From positions 1-58,975 of the forward strand of contig NZ_CABWID010000005.1 of the NCBI RefSeq assembly GCF_902501965.1: a stretch of 58,975 bases of DNA, written 5' to 3'. Shown one piece after another: positions 8,128-17,216 of the stretch. A program made the position numbers and the translations under genes. Origin of the DNA: Collinsella sp. AK_207A (GTDB lineage: Bacteria > Actinomycetota > Coriobacteriia > Coriobacteriales > Coriobacteriaceae). Numbering within the stretch: position 1 is the first letter of the stretch; the number at the start of each line of letters is the position of its first letter. The notes under the pieces were generated by a model, which did no database searches, was not told where the DNA came from, and saw nothing but the letters and a program-made list of their open reading frames with translations.

Positions 8128-11100
8128 TCAGTCCATGCGCGGAACGATCGGCCTGTTGATGCGATGAAGCATATCACGCGCGGATGCGCCGAGCGCCCAG
8201 CTCCTAAAGGCGTCAAACGCCATGCGGGCATGCAAGCCTTCCAGGTAGCGGATGCTCTGCGTAAGATCCACGCGCCCCGGTTCCTCCACCATCTCGATCG
8301 TACGGGAGTCCTCGATACCGGCCAGCCGCACGAAGCCGAGCTCCTCGAAGATCGCCAGGCCGCCCGGCACGGCGCGCTCATCCAAGGGCGCGCGGGTGTC
8401 GATGGCGAGGCACATACTGGCGATGTCGTGGTCGGAGGCGCTGAAGCGCGGCTCGCCCGTGGCGCCCCGATGCCGGCGCCACATGGTCTGCAGCGCCCGG
8501 TAGAGCGTCACCAGCTCCTCGCGCTCGGGCGCCTGATCGTCCAGCAGATGCTCGTTGATGCGGGCGTCGCGCGCGGAATAGAGCAGGTGGATGCGGGCGG
8601 GCGCCCCATCGCGTCCTGCACGGCCGCTCATCTGGTTGAACTCCGTGGCGGAGAACGGCATATGGTAGAGCACCACGTGGCGGATATCGGGCAGGTTGAC
8701 GCCCTCGCCAAAGGCCGAGGTCGAGATGATGCAGGTCAGCTCACCCGAACGGAAGGCCTGCTCCACCCGGAAACGGTCGGCCCGCGAGAGACCGGCGTTG
8801 TAGTAGGCGATCGCGGCGCCGTATTCCGGCACCCGGCGGCGGAGCGTTCCCGCAAGGGACACGGACTGCTCGCGGGAGTTGACGTACACCACACACTTCT
8901 CGCCGGTCGCGACGATGGATACCAGACGGTTCTCGCGGTTGGAGAGATCGCGTTCGTCCTCGAGGTCGAGGTTCGCGCGAACGGCGTCGTCCACCACCAG
9001 CTGGACCGGCGGCAGGAGTTCGCGAATCGCGGCGAGCGTGCGATCGTCCGCGGTGGCCGTGCACGCGAGCACGCGGGGGTGCCCCAGCTTCTCCAGGACA
9101 GCAGGCAGCTCCTGGTAGGCGCTACGGTCCCCGCCCTTGGCACCCGCCAGGTGGTGCGCCTCGTCCACCACCACGAAGCCCACGCGCCCGCCGCGCGCGA
9201 AGCGGTCCGCGTGAATCGCCAGGAACTCGGGCGTGGTGAGCACGACGTCGAGCCCGCCCGCCGCGAGCCGCGAGAACGAGCGGTCGCGGAATGCCTGGGT
9301 GGTCTCGCCGGTCAGCACGCTCACCGAGAGGCCAAGCCGAGCGAATGCCTCGGCCAGCTGGAAGGATTGGTCGGCCACGAGCGCGCGCAGGGGGTACACG
9401 AACACGCTCGCGCGATGGTTCAGCACGGCCTCGCGCGCGGCGTGCACGTGGAAGATGAGCGACTTGCCGCGCCCCGTGCCCATGATGGCGAGCACGTTGC
9501 GCCCCGCGGCCAGCGCGGAGAGCGCCTCGCGCTGTGCCGCATGGGGCTCGGCATCGCCGATGAAGCTGTGGATGAGCGAGCGCGTGAGCTGGTCGTACGG
9601 GATACGGGCAAGCGCCTCGCGCCGATCGGTGCGCGGGGCGGGGGTTTCCGTTGCCTGCGAAGCGGCGGGCGAAGGCGAAGGGGCGGGTTCTTTTGCAGGG
9701 GCGTCCGCGGGCGCCTCGCCCTCCGGCGCCTGGGAGGCATCGGCGCAGAGGATGTCCTTCACCATGAGCTTGGTCTTGATGCGGCCCTGCCAGGGCTCCG
9801 GAACCGCCTCGAAGACCAGGTCGACGGCGCAATCGCAGGTGACCATGCGCTCGATGTCGGGCACGCGGAACATGATGGCCGGTACGCTCGCCCGCCCGTC
9901 CGTGGCGGTGAAGCGCATATGCTCACCCGTACGGCCCACCACGGCGCGCCCTTCCATGGTGACGCCCGAGGCGCCCAGCAGCGGCACGCGGTTACCCTGG
10001 CCGAAGGGCTCCAGGCAGGAGATCTGCTGCACGGTATCGATATCCAGCTCGGACAGGTGCACCATCGCCGCGACCTCCTCGCGGTCCTCGAAGTCCTCGG
10101 CGGGCAGCTCGGAGAGCACGGCGTCCAAGCGCTCGCGCAGCGCCGGCAGGTTCTCCGTCGGGCAGGTGACGCCCACCGCGCCGGCATGGCCGCCGAATCG
10201 GATCAAGAGGTCCTGGCAGCGCTCCACGGCCTCGAACAGATTGACCCTGCCCACGGAGCGGCCGGAGCCGCGCGCCACGTCGCCCTCGATGGAGAAGAGG
10301 AGCGAGGGCACATGGTAGCGATTGACCAGCCGGCTCGCGACGATGCCCTTCACGCCCTCGTGCCAGCCCTCGCCGCCCACCACGATCACGCGGCCGCCGT
10401 GGTAGGTCCGCTCCACGCACGCCAGCGCCTGCTTGGTGAGGTCTGCCTCGATGTCTCGGCGCTGCCGATTAACGTCCTCGATCTGGGAGGCGAGCCGGCC
10501 GGCCTCGTTCGCATCCGTTGCCATGAGCAGGTCGAGCGCGAGCGCCGGATCGGCCATGCGGCCCGCGGCGTTCAGGCGCGGGATGAGCGAGAAGGAGAGA
10601 GCATCCGCCTTGATGGTGGAGAGATCGGTCCGAGCGAGGGCGGCGAGGGCGACGTAGCCAGGACGCGTGGTGGTACGCATATGCGCCACGCCGTCGGCCA
10701 CGAGCGCGCGGTTCTCGGGCGTGAGCGGCATCATGTCGGCCACGGTGCCGAGCGCCGCCACCTCGGTGTAGCGCCGCCACAGATTGGGCTTGCCCAGGCG
10801 GCGACCCAGCTCGTGCACCAGCTTGAGCGCCACGCCGGCACCCGCGAGCTCGCGGCTAGGGCCGTCCGCGATCAGTTTGGGATCGGTGAGCGGAACCCCC
10901 TGGGGCACGAGGTCGGCGGGCTCGTGATGGTCCGTCACCACCAGGTCGATACCGTGCTCGGCCAGATAGGGCACCTCGTCGCGCGCGGCGATGCCGTTGT
11001 CCACGGTGACGATGATGCTCGGAGAACACGCCTCGACCACGCGGTCAAGCGCCGCCTGGCTGATGCCGTAGCCCTCATCGAAGCGCCGGGGAATGAACGG

Positions 11101-11445
11101 GTGCGCCCGCCCGCCCAGCTCGCGCAGAGCCTCGGTGAGCAGCGTGGTGGACGTGATGCCGTCCACGTCGAAATCTCCGAACACCGCAATGGTCTCGTTT
11201 GCGGCGAGCGCCGCCTGGATGCGGTCGGCGACCTCGGCCATGCCGGGGATGACAAGCGGGTCGGCCCAGTCGCGCTCGAGCGAGGGCGTGAGGAAGAGCC
11301 GGCCCTCCTCCACCGAGCCGATGCCGTGCGCCACCATGATGCGGGCCACGAGCGGCGCCACGTTCAGGCCGTCTACCAGCTGTTGTTCGAGTTGCGAATG
11401 AGGTTGCGCCACCGTCCAGCGGTGCGTCGTCTTGAGCGATGCCAT
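8128..11445 (-). CDS. recJ: RecJ single-strand exonuclease fused to a RecQ-like helicase
   Basis: The 1105-residue protein has two enzymatic halves. The N-terminal half is RecJ: DHH phosphoesterase motifs FGDFDVDGITST, VTVDNGI and VVTDHHEP, a DHHA1 motif FGGHAGAVG and an OB-like domain (about 1-560). A proline/alanine-rich linker (about 565-600) leads to a superfamily 2 helicase with Walker A MGTGRGKS, DEAH box VVVDEAHH and motif VI QMSGRAGRDG. In other bacteria RecJ and RecQ are separate and act together in gap repair and end resection. The ATG at 11445 is preferred over a TTG five codons upstream; neither has a strong ribosome binding site. Confidence 0.92.
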   Translation of the reverse strand: MASLKTTHRWTVAQPHSQLEQQLVDGLNVAPLVARIMVAHGIGSVEEGRLFLTPSLERDWADPLVIPGMAEVADRIQAALAANETIAVFGDFDVDGITSTTLLTEALRELGGRAHPFIPRRFDEGYGISQAALDRVVEACSPSIIVTVDNGIAARDEVPYLAEHGIDLVVTDHHEPADLVPQGVPLTDPKLIADGPSRELAGAGVALKLVHELGRRLGKPNLWRRYTEVAALGTVADMMPLTPENRALVADGVAHMRTTTRPGYVALAALARTDLSTIKADALSFSLIPRLNAAGRMADPALALDLLMATDANEAGRLASQIEDVNRQRRDIEADLTKQALACVERTYHGGRVIVVGGEGWHEGVKGIVASRLVNRYHVPSLLFSIEGDVARGSGRSVGRVNLFEAVERCQDLLIRFGGHAGAVGVTCPTENLPALRERLDAVLSELPAEDFEDREEVAAMVHLSELDIDTVQQISCLEPFGQGNRVPLLGASGVTMEGRAVVGRTGEHMRFTATDGRASVPAIMFRVPDIERMVTCDCAVDLVFEAVPEPWQGRIKTKLMVKDILCADASQAPEGEAPADAPAKEPAPSPSPAASQATETPAPRTDRREALARIPYDQLTRSLIHSFIGDAEPHAAQREALSALAAGRNVLAIMGTGRGKSLIFHVHAAREAVLNHRASVFVYPLRALVADQSFQLAEAFARLGLSVSVLTGETTQAFRDRSFSRLAAGGLDVVLTTPEFLAIHADRFARGGRVGFVVVDEAHHLAGAKGGDRSAYQELPAVLEKLGHPRVLACTATADDRTLAAIRELLPPVQLVVDDAVRANLDLEDERDLSNRENRLVSIVATGEKCVVYVNSREQSVSLAGTLRRRVPEYGAAIAYYNAGLSRADRFRVEQAFRSGELTCIISTSAFGEGVNLPDIRHVVLYHMPFSATEFNQMSGRAGRDGAPARIHLLYSARDARINEHLLDDQAPEREELVTLYRALQTMWRRHRGATGEPRFSASDHDIASMCLAIDTRAPLDERAVPGGLAIFEELGFVRLAGIEDSRTIEMVEEPGRVDLTQSIRYLEGLHARMAFDAFRSWALGASARDMLHRINRPIVPRMD

Positions 11446-11596
11446 GAGAATCATTTCCAATGTGCGGGCCCGCTACGGCAGGCCGAAGGTGTTGAACGCC
11501 TTCATTATACGCATCGCGCGGACATCGCCGGTTGCCACTCGGTTAAGCGATCGCGGCGGGAGATGGGCCGAGATGGGCCTTCTGCGCCGAGCGTGT

Positions 11597-11634
11597 TACC
11601 AGACGTTTAACCGCGGGATGCGGACCCTATACTG
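11597..11634 (+). promoter_or_regulatory. Possible promoter of the BASS-cutC operon
   Basis: TTTAAC and TATACT are separated by 16 bases, with TATACT ending about 45 bases before the transporter start. The fit to a housekeeping promoter is fair. It lies in the divergent region between the RecJ-helicase gene and this operon. Confidence 0.45.
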
Positions 11635-11673
11635 TGGAGCCGTGCGCGTTCCCGAGTGAAAGGCTGGCGGTTG

Positions 11674-12657
11674 ATGGAGACCTGGACGCGCATGGGCAAG
11701 GCCCTCGCCTCGCACATGCACCTCATCGTTCCCGGCTGTGTGGCCGCCGGTGTGCTGTTTCCCCAGATATTCGGCCCGATCACCGTTGCCGTGCCCACTC
11801 TCTTCGCCATCATGACCTTCCAGGGTGCCCTCAACAACACCTTGCAGCAGCTGGGACAGCAGTTTCGGCACCCCAGGCGCCTACTCGTCATCCTGGGCGT
11901 CACGCTCGTCTTCATGCCGTGCCTGGCGTGTGCCCTCGCCTTCATCCTCTTCAACGGCAACGCCAACCTGATCACCGGCGTGGTTCTGGAGTACAGCGTT
12001 CCCATCGGCGTGGTCAGCTTTATGTGGGTGGGCATCTTCTCGGGCAACGGGTCGCTGGCGCTCGCCGCCATCCTCACCTCCACCGTTCTCGCGCCGTTCT
12101 CCATCCCGCTCACGCTGCAGCTGCTGCTGGGCCACGTGGTGCATATCGACGCCGCGAACATGATGATCGAAATGATCTTCATGATCGCGCTGCCGGCCCT
12201 TGCGGGCATGGTCCTGAACAACGTGACCGATGGCTGGGGCCACCAGAAGCTCTCCCCCGCCCTGAGCCCGGCCTGCCGCATCATGCTCATCCTCATCATC
12301 ACCGCCAACTCCACGCGCATGAGCGACTACGTGCTCCACATGACCTGGACGCGTGCGGGCGTTGCCCTCTTCATCCTGCTGTTTGCCAGCACGGGCTTTC
12401 TGTGGGGCATTCTGGCCGCCAAGCTGCTCCATCTCCCGCACGCGGACCTGGTGACGATGTGCTTTGACTGCGGGCTGCGGAATATCTCCTCGGGTGCCGT
12501 CATCGCAAGCCAGTACTTCCCCGGCGAGGTCGTCTTCCCCGTCATGTGCGGCACCATGTTCCAGCAGATACTCGCCTCGCTCTTCGGTAAGGCGATGAAG
12601 CACTTCTCGGACGACGCCAAAGGAGCGCGCGCATGCCCGACCGCATCCCAACGCTGA
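11674..12657 (+). CDS. Bile acid:sodium symporter (BASS) family transporter
   Basis: This 327-residue integral membrane protein has about ten hydrophobic segments starting near the N-terminus (LIVPGCVAAGVLFPQIFG). It shows the BASS-family conserved FDCGLRNISSG segment around residue 265. Family members couple sodium to uptake of bile acids, pantothenate or keto acids; the substrate here is unknown. The ATG at 11674 is preferred with weak GAAAGG upstream; an in-frame GTG lies six codons earlier. It overlaps cutC by 25 bases, so the three plus-strand genes form an operon. Confidence 0.82.
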   Translation: METWTRMGKALASHMHLIVPGCVAAGVLFPQIFGPITVAVPTLFAIMTFQGALNNTLQQLGQQFRHPRRLLVILGVTLVFMPCLACALAFILFNGNANLITGVVLEYSVPIGVVSFMWVGIFSGNGSLALAAILTSTVLAPFSIPLTLQLLLGHVVHIDAANMMIEMIFMIALPALAGMVLNNVTDGWGHQKLSPALSPACRIMLILIITANSTRMSDYVLHMTWTRAGVALFILLFASTGFLWGILAAKLLHLPHADLVTMCFDCGLRNISSGAVIASQYFPGEVVFPVMCGTMFQQILASLFGKAMKHFSDDAKGARACPTASQR

Positions 12658-13478
12658 CACGCGAGTTCTGCGCAGAGAACATGACGCACGTGCCCCGGGC
12701 AATCCAGGCGGGGGCCGCGCGCATCGAACTGTGCGACAACCTGGCCCAGAGCGGCACCACGCCGAGCGCGGGCGTCATCCGCGCGTGCGTGCGCCGCGCC
12801 CATGCCGGCAACGCACGCGTGATGGTGATGATTCGACCCCGCGGCGGAGATTTTTGCTATGCGGAGGAGGAGCTCCTCTCCATGGAGGCCGACATCGCGC
12901 TTGCGGCCAGCCTGGGCGTTGACGGCGTGGTCTTCGGCTGCCTGCGCCCGCTCGACGAGCCCCTCCACGCCGCCGCACGAGAATCCGCCCTCGTGGCGGG
13001 CGCCCTCCCCGGTGCGGGACCCCTCGCCTATACGGCCGGCTTTGAGCTCGATACCGATGCGACCCAGCGCCTTGCCGCCCTCGCCCACCAGCTCGGCATC
13101 GCCGACGTCACCTTTCATATGGCATTTGATGAGCTGGATGAGAAGTCCCAGCTCAGAGCAATCGATACCCTCGCAGGCATGGGCGTCTCGCGCATCCTCA
13201 CGCACGGCGGCGTCGCCGGCACGCCCATCGAGGAGAGCTATCCTCGCCTGCACCGGCTCATCGACCACGCCGCGGGACGCCTGACCATCCTGCCCGGCGG
13301 CGGCATCACGTATCGCAACGCCGAGAGCGTGGCGGATGAGCTGGGCGTGTCCGAGGTGCATGGGACCAAGATCGTCGATCTGGCGAGCGGATCCGGTTCT
13401 CCCGCGGCAACCCCGGACGCACACGAGAACCACAGGGAGGTCTCGGCACATGGAAGCATCTCGTCCGCTCGTCTTTGA
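12633..13478 (+). CDS. cutC: CutC family protein
   Basis: The 281-residue product matches CutC along its length: an N-terminal IQAGAARIELCDNLAQSG, the MVMIRPRGGDFCY segment and TILPGGGI near the C-terminus, on a TIM-barrel fold. CutC was named for copper homeostasis, but its biochemical role is unsettled. Its last 29 bases overlap the next gene, suggesting translational coupling. The C-terminal tail beyond the barrel is poorly conserved and may be strain-specific. Confidence 0.9.
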   Translation: MPDRIPTLTREFCAENMTHVPRAIQAGAARIELCDNLAQSGTTPSAGVIRACVRRAHAGNARVMVMIRPRGGDFCYAEEELLSMEADIALAASLGVDGVVFGCLRPLDEPLHAAARESALVAGALPGAGPLAYTAGFELDTDATQRLAALAHQLGIADVTFHMAFDELDEKSQLRAIDTLAGMGVSRILTHGGVAGTPIEESYPRLHRLIDHAAGRLTILPGGGITYRNAESVADELGVSEVHGTKIVDLASGSGSPAATPDAHENHREVSAHGSISSARL

Positions 13479-14241
13479 GAACCGCGCCGCCGCCGGAAAG
13501 CCCGACGATCATCGCAGGCCCTCCGGATACTGCCCCTTTTGCGATGTCGACCACCTCACCGACATCATCGCGCGCGAGGACGACCGCATCTGGCTCATGA
13601 ACAAGTACCGGACGCTCCGCGACACGGTGCAGACGGTCGTGATCGAGTCCGCGGAACACGACGGCGAGCTTTCCCGCTATCCCCGCGAGCAGTGCCGCGC
13701 CATCATCCGCTTTGCGCTTTCGTGCTGGGACCAGATGATCGCTTCCGGCGAGTACCGGAGCGTTCTCATGTACAAGAACTTCGGCCCGCTCTCCGGCGGA
13801 AGCCTCAACCATCCGCACCTGCAGGTCGTGGGGCTGGTGCACGATGACGGCTACGCCAACGTGGTTCCGGAGAACCTCGACGGCCTGCCCGTCTTTGCCC
13901 ATGGGGGCGTGGAGGTCACCGTCTCCACCAAGCCGATCATGGGCTTCTTCGAGGTGAATATCGCCATGCCGCGCGCGGCGGGCCCGCAAACGCGCGACGC
14001 CTTCGCAGACGCCATCCACGTGACGACGTGGTACCTGCTGAACGAGCACCATGGCGGCCGCGCCACCTCGTACAACCTGTTCTTCTACCACATGGCCGGC
14101 AAGACGATCTGCAAGGCGCTGCCCCGCTGGGTGGCCTCGCCCTACTTCATCGGCTACAAGCTCGCCCAGGTGAACAGCCCTGAATGTCTTGAGGATGATG
14201 CCCGTGCGCTCCGGCGGCTGCTGGAAACGGGTGTGCGCTGA
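13450..14241 (+). CDS. DUF4931/HIT-like (GalT-related) protein
   Basis: The 263-residue protein has a zinc-type CPFC pair near residue 28 and an HPHLQVV segment near residue 120. Both resemble the zinc and nucleotidyl-transfer centres of galactose-1-phosphate uridylyltransferase and HIT hydrolases. It probably acts on a nucleotide or nucleotide-sugar, but no substrate can be given. The start MEASRPLVFENRAA was chosen for GGAGG eight bases upstream. It overlaps the end of cutC by 29 bases in another frame. Confidence 0.72.
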   Translation: MEASRPLVFENRAAAGKPDDHRRPSGYCPFCDVDHLTDIIAREDDRIWLMNKYRTLRDTVQTVVIESAEHDGELSRYPREQCRAIIRFALSCWDQMIASGEYRSVLMYKNFGPLSGGSLNHPHLQVVGLVHDDGYANVVPENLDGLPVFAHGGVEVTVSTKPIMGFFEVNIAMPRAAGPQTRDAFADAIHVTTWYLLNEHHGGRATSYNLFFYHMAGKTICKALPRWVASPYFIGYKLAQVNSPECLEDDARALRRLLETGVR

Positions 14242-14534
14242 CGGGTGCCGTGCCGGCATGGGCCGCAACGGTTTGGCCGATGCGAAAGGAATTCGCCGCT
14301 ACATCTTCGGGTAGACGGCGCGGCATGTCCCCCTTGTCGCCGATTTGTCTGGGGAATGGCCGCGCCGGAGCGCAATACCAGCAAGACACGGTGCTTGCCG
14401 AATGATTATCCGACCCGCGGGCATTCCTCAGGAGCATTGAGACCGGTGAATACTTCAGAATGTTCGGCATTGAAAACATGCTCGGAACGAACTTTTGAAC
14501 TCGATGGTCCGCAAACTCATTAAGTAGAAGAACG
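14242..14534. other. Intergenic region with a long inverted repeat
   Basis: No convincing gene lies between the DUF4931 gene and the hairpin at 14535. The notable feature is an inverted repeat at 14317-14366: GGCGCGGC, ATG, TCCCC on the left arm and GGGGA, ATG, GCCGCGCC on the right, around a 17-base loop. No T-tract follows, so it is not a clear terminator. Confidence 0.45.
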
Positions 14535-14576
14535 GCTGGCGGTCTTACTTGAAACAGCAAGACCGCCAGCAGTTTT
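14535..14576 (+). terminator. Intrinsic terminator of BASS-cutC-DUF4931
   Basis: A perfect 12-bp stem (GCTGGCGGTCTT with AAGACCGCCAGC) and 12-base loop are followed two bases later by TTTT. It is the strongest terminator-like hairpin after the plus-strand operon, although nearly 300 bases past its last stop codon. Confidence 0.7.
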
Positions 14577-14608
14577 AAAAATATGTCAATTCTGGTTTAA
14601 CAGAGACA

Positions 14609-14663
14609 AAACAAGCGCTGGCCACCAGCTGCCGCCAGGCCGCCAGGCCGCCAGCCCAGCGCT
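14609..14663 (-). terminator. Terminator overlapping the upp stop codon
   Basis: On the minus strand AGCGCTGG (14656-14663) pairs with CCAGCGCT (14614-14621), followed by TTGTTTTGT. The 5' arm includes two bases of the upp stop codon. The loop holds three tandem GCCGCCAG-type units at about 14630-14654. Confidence 0.65.
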
Positions 14664-15315
14664 ACAGCGTGCCGAAGATACGGTCGCCGGCGTCTCCCAG
14701 GCCGGGCACGATGTAGGCGTTCTCGTTCAGGCCCTCGTCGATGGCGCAGGTAAAGATACGCACGTCCGGATCGGCGGAGGTGACGGCCGCCAGGCCCTCG
14801 GGTGCGGCCACGAGCACGAGCAGGCGCAGGTCGCGCACGCCCTGACGGCGCAGATAGGCGATCGCCGCGTCGGCGGAGCCGCCCGTGGCGAGCATCGGGT
14901 CTACCACCAAGCAGGTGCGCTCGGCGATGTCGGGCGGCACCTTGGCGTAGTACTCGTGCGGCTCGCGCGTGACCTCGTCGCGATACATCCCCAGGTGCCC
15001 CACGCGCGCGGCGGGAATCAGGTCGAGGATACCGTCCACCATGCCGAGGCCCGCGCGCAGAATCGGAACGACGGCGACCTTGCGACCGGCCACCCGCTTG
15101 CAGACGGTCTCACAGATGGGCGTGGTCACCGGCACGTCTTCCAGCGGAAAGTCGCGCGTGGCCTCATAGCCCTCAAACAGCGCCAACTCGCGCACGAGCT
15201 CACGGAACTGCTTGGTGCCCGTGTCCTCGCTGCGCAGGATCGACAGCTTGTGCTGCACCATCGGATGGTCGACGAGCGTCACGCGTGCGGCGTCGTATGC
15301 GGCATGCCCAGCCAT
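14662..15315 (-). CDS. upp: Uracil phosphoribosyltransferase
   Basis: Upp salvages uracil by joining it to PRPP to give UMP. The 217-residue protein has the family's PRPP-binding loop [16 protein letters not shown] and the uracil-binding [15 protein letters not shown] near the C-terminus. Length is normal. GGGAGG precedes the ATG, and the gene starts nine bases after the FKBP gene stop, so the two are probably cotranscribed. It ends in a terminator whose stem includes part of the stop codon. Confidence 0.97.
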   Translation of the reverse strand: MAGHAAYDAARVTLVDHPMVQHKLSILRSEDTGTKQFRELVRELALFEGYEATRDFPLEDVPVTTPICETVCKRVAGRKVAVVPILRAGLGMVDGILDLIPAARVGHLGMYRDEVTREPHEYYAKVPPDIAERTCLVVDPMLATGGSADAAIAYLRRQGVRDLRLLVLVAAPEGLAAVTSADPDVRIFTCAIDEGLNENAYIVPGLGDAGDRIFGTL

Positions 15316-15324
15316 GGTTCCTCC

Positions 15325-15750
15325 CTAGGAGATTTCGACGATCTCGATGTCGAAGTTGAGGTCCTTGCCGGCCAGCTCGTGGTTCGCGTCCAGCTTGATG
15401 CCGGAATCGGTCTTCTCGACGACCACCACGGGCACGGGCTGCCCGCCGGGGCCCGTGAGGAAGAGCTTGTCGCCCACGGAGATGCCCTCCATATCGGGCA
15501 CCTGCTCGGCCGGGAAGTCCAGCACCAGGTCGTCGCGACGCTCGCCGTAAGCCTCGGCGGCGGGGATATGGACCGTCTTCTTCTCGCCCACGGCCATGTC
15601 CTTCACCGCGGCGTCGAAGCCGGCGATCATCTGGTGGGCGCCGCAGGTGAACTCGATGGGCTCGCCGCGGTCGTAGCTGCTGTCGAACTGGGTGCCGTCG
15701 TCCAGCGTGCCGCGGTAATGGGCACGGATCTTCTTGCCTTCGTTAGACAT
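15325..15750 (-). CDS. FKBP-type peptidyl-prolyl isomerase (SlyD-like)
   Basis: The 141-residue protein speeds proline isomerisation and probably acts as a folding chaperone in the cytoplasm. It has the FKBP N-terminal strand (HYRGTLDDGTQFDSSYDRG), an inserted flap domain at about 70-125 typical of SlyD-type proteins, and FDIEIVEIS at the C-terminus. The metal-binding histidine/cysteine tail of E. coli SlyD is absent. It is the first gene of a probable operon with upp. Confidence 0.92.
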   Translation of the reverse strand: MSNEGKKIRAHYRGTLDDGTQFDSSYDRGEPIEFTCGAHQMIAGFDAAVKDMAVGEKKTVHIPAAEAYGERRDDLVLDFPAEQVPDMEGISVGDKLFLTGPGGQPVPVVVVEKTDSGIKLDANHELAGKDLNFDIEIVEIS

Positions 15751-15808
15751 GCGTTCTCGCTTTCATCGGGGTTGGTTCGCATACCGTTTCACTATAGTGG
15801 AGAAGACG

Positions 15809-16627
15809 ATGGGTTGGCGCCGGGGATTCCGGATGGTCTTGAAGGGTGGCTGCGCGGTGGTGCGAGCGGCACGGACATACGAGCTTGAGGTGACGTTGCC
15901 GGGCGGCGGGGTCAAGCGCGTGGCCGTGACCGAGAAGCGCGTGCGTCGGCTGAACCTCCGCGTGCGGGCCGACGGCTCCGTCGCGCTGAGCGTGCCGGCG
16001 GGCACGGCACCTGCGAGCGCGCGGTCGTTCCTCGAGCACAGCGCCGCCTGGCTGGAACGCGCCCTCGCGCGGAGCGTGCGCAAGCGGGCGGCGGCGGAGG
16101 AACGGAGGCGGGAGCCGCTCATCTCCCGCACGGGTGCGGACGCCGGTACGCTCCCCCTCTGGGGCAGGCTCGTACCGGCCACCGAGGTGCTCGGCGCAGA
16201 TGCGCCGCAGCTGGCCGACGACGAGCTCGCCCGGCGCATCGACGCCCTCTACCGCCGCGAGGTGGCACGGGCGCTGCCGGTCGCCGCCACACGCTACGAA
16301 GCCGCCCTCGGGGTTCACGCCGCGCGCTGGAGCGTGCGCACCATGGAGACGCGCTGGGGCTCGTGTACGCCCGCCACCGGGTCCATCCGCATGTGCTCGC
16401 GCCTGGCGGCCTACCCGCCCGCCTGCCTGGATTCCGTAGTTGCCCACGAGCTTGTCCATCTGCTGGAGCCGAGCCACAACGCGCGCTTCCACGCACTTCT
16501 GGACGAGGTTTGCCCTGGCAACCGCGATGCACGCCGCATCCTCAAGTGCTCGCCCCGCGAGGCCTGCGCAAACGGAGGAACCGCCTTGGGAAGCGAGCAC
16601 GACGGCGAAACCACCCTCCACATATGA
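15809..16627 (+). CDS. YgjP-type (SprT-like) zinc metallopeptidase
   Basis: This 272-residue protein has the YgjP/DUF45 pattern: an N-terminal beta-rich segment (RVRRLNLRVRADGSVALSVP), the TRWGSCTP motif, and the zinc site HELVHLLEPSHNARFH near the C-terminus, with two histidines and a later histidine as ligands. Family members are putative metallopeptidases of unknown substrate. The ATG at 15809 is chosen for GGAG six bases upstream; an ATG at 15833 is also possible. It diverges from the FKBP gene. Confidence 0.82.
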   Translation: MGWRRGFRMVLKGGCAVVRAARTYELEVTLPGGGVKRVAVTEKRVRRLNLRVRADGSVALSVPAGTAPASARSFLEHSAAWLERALARSVRKRAAAEERRREPLISRTGADAGTLPLWGRLVPATEVLGADAPQLADDELARRIDALYRREVARALPVAATRYEAALGVHAARWSVRTMETRWGSCTPATGSIRMCSRLAAYPPACLDSVVAHELVHLLEPSHNARFHALLDEVCPGNRDARRILKCSPREACANGGTALGSEHDGETTLHI

Positions 16628-17216
16628 AGCGCAAAAGATGGACCTAAGAACCGCCTAAGAGGTCCGAACACGCAAAACGACGCGTAGAGCAGGGGTTATA
16701 ACTCCTTCGGCCGCAAGGACGAGACGAAGGGGGCCCCATGGGCGCCTCTACACTCATAACCCGGCACAGCGTCGTCATGGCCGCCGGCTTGGCGCTCGCA
16801 TCGGGCGCGGGCACGGGCGGCAACGCCGCGAACGGCAACAGCCAGGGCGAGCCGCCCGCGCTGCCCGACGGTTCCAGCAACCGTGAACGCGTAGGACCGC
16901 AAGCCCGAATAGCCCCAGAACGCGTCTAGACCAAGGACACCTCTCATCGGTTTTTCCGACTCATGAACGCTCCCTTCCCCATAAAAGCCGAGTAGTGAAC
17001 GCACCGTTCACAACTCGGCTTTTCCCATGACCGTTTACCTGCGGTTTTTCTGCCAGCATGAATCCTCGCCGCTCAACGCTATTCACAACTCGGATAAACC
17101 AACGACAAACCGCCCATCATCGGCGAATCCGTGCACCCCGCAGCCACGAAAGGGTTAAGCTAAGGAGGGTGTGTGAATTCGACGGGCTCGTCGATCGCGC
17201 GATAGGAGTCCTAACG
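16628..17216. other. Repeat-rich intergenic region
   Basis: No gene is assigned with confidence. A 63-codon open frame at 16738-16929 (plus) has a hydrophobic start but no strong ribosome binding site. From 16949 to 17100 copies of a motif close to GGTTTTTCCGAGTTGTGAAC occur: 16949-16970 (degenerate), 16983-17023 (as both arms of a palindrome) and 17077-17100 (inverted). Confidence 0.5.
16983..17023. terminator. Bidirectional palindrome, probable terminator
   Basis: AAAAGCCGAGT and ACTCGGCTTTT enclose GTGAACG and CGTTCAC with a single A-A mismatch and a three-base loop. The A and T runs at the ends would work as U-tracts in both directions. It has the same sequence core as the dispersed motif nearby, so it may instead be a repeat or protein-binding site. 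Confidence 0.55.

Noticed and set aside
7552-11610. 1352-codon open frame on the plus strand
   Set aside because: It is antisense to rel and the RecJ-helicase gene. The protein is histidine-, arginine- and valine-rich without domain motifs, as expected from the reverse complement of high-GC coding DNA.
15793-15798. TATAGT before the YgjP-type gene as a -10 box
   Set aside because: Transcription would start within or after the GGAG ribosome binding site of the favoured start, and there is no matching -35 box.
16738-16929. 63-codon open frame with a hydrophobic N-terminus
   Set aside because: It has only a weak purine run before the ATG and is rich in GC-driven residues. Open frames of similar length exist on the other strand at the same place.
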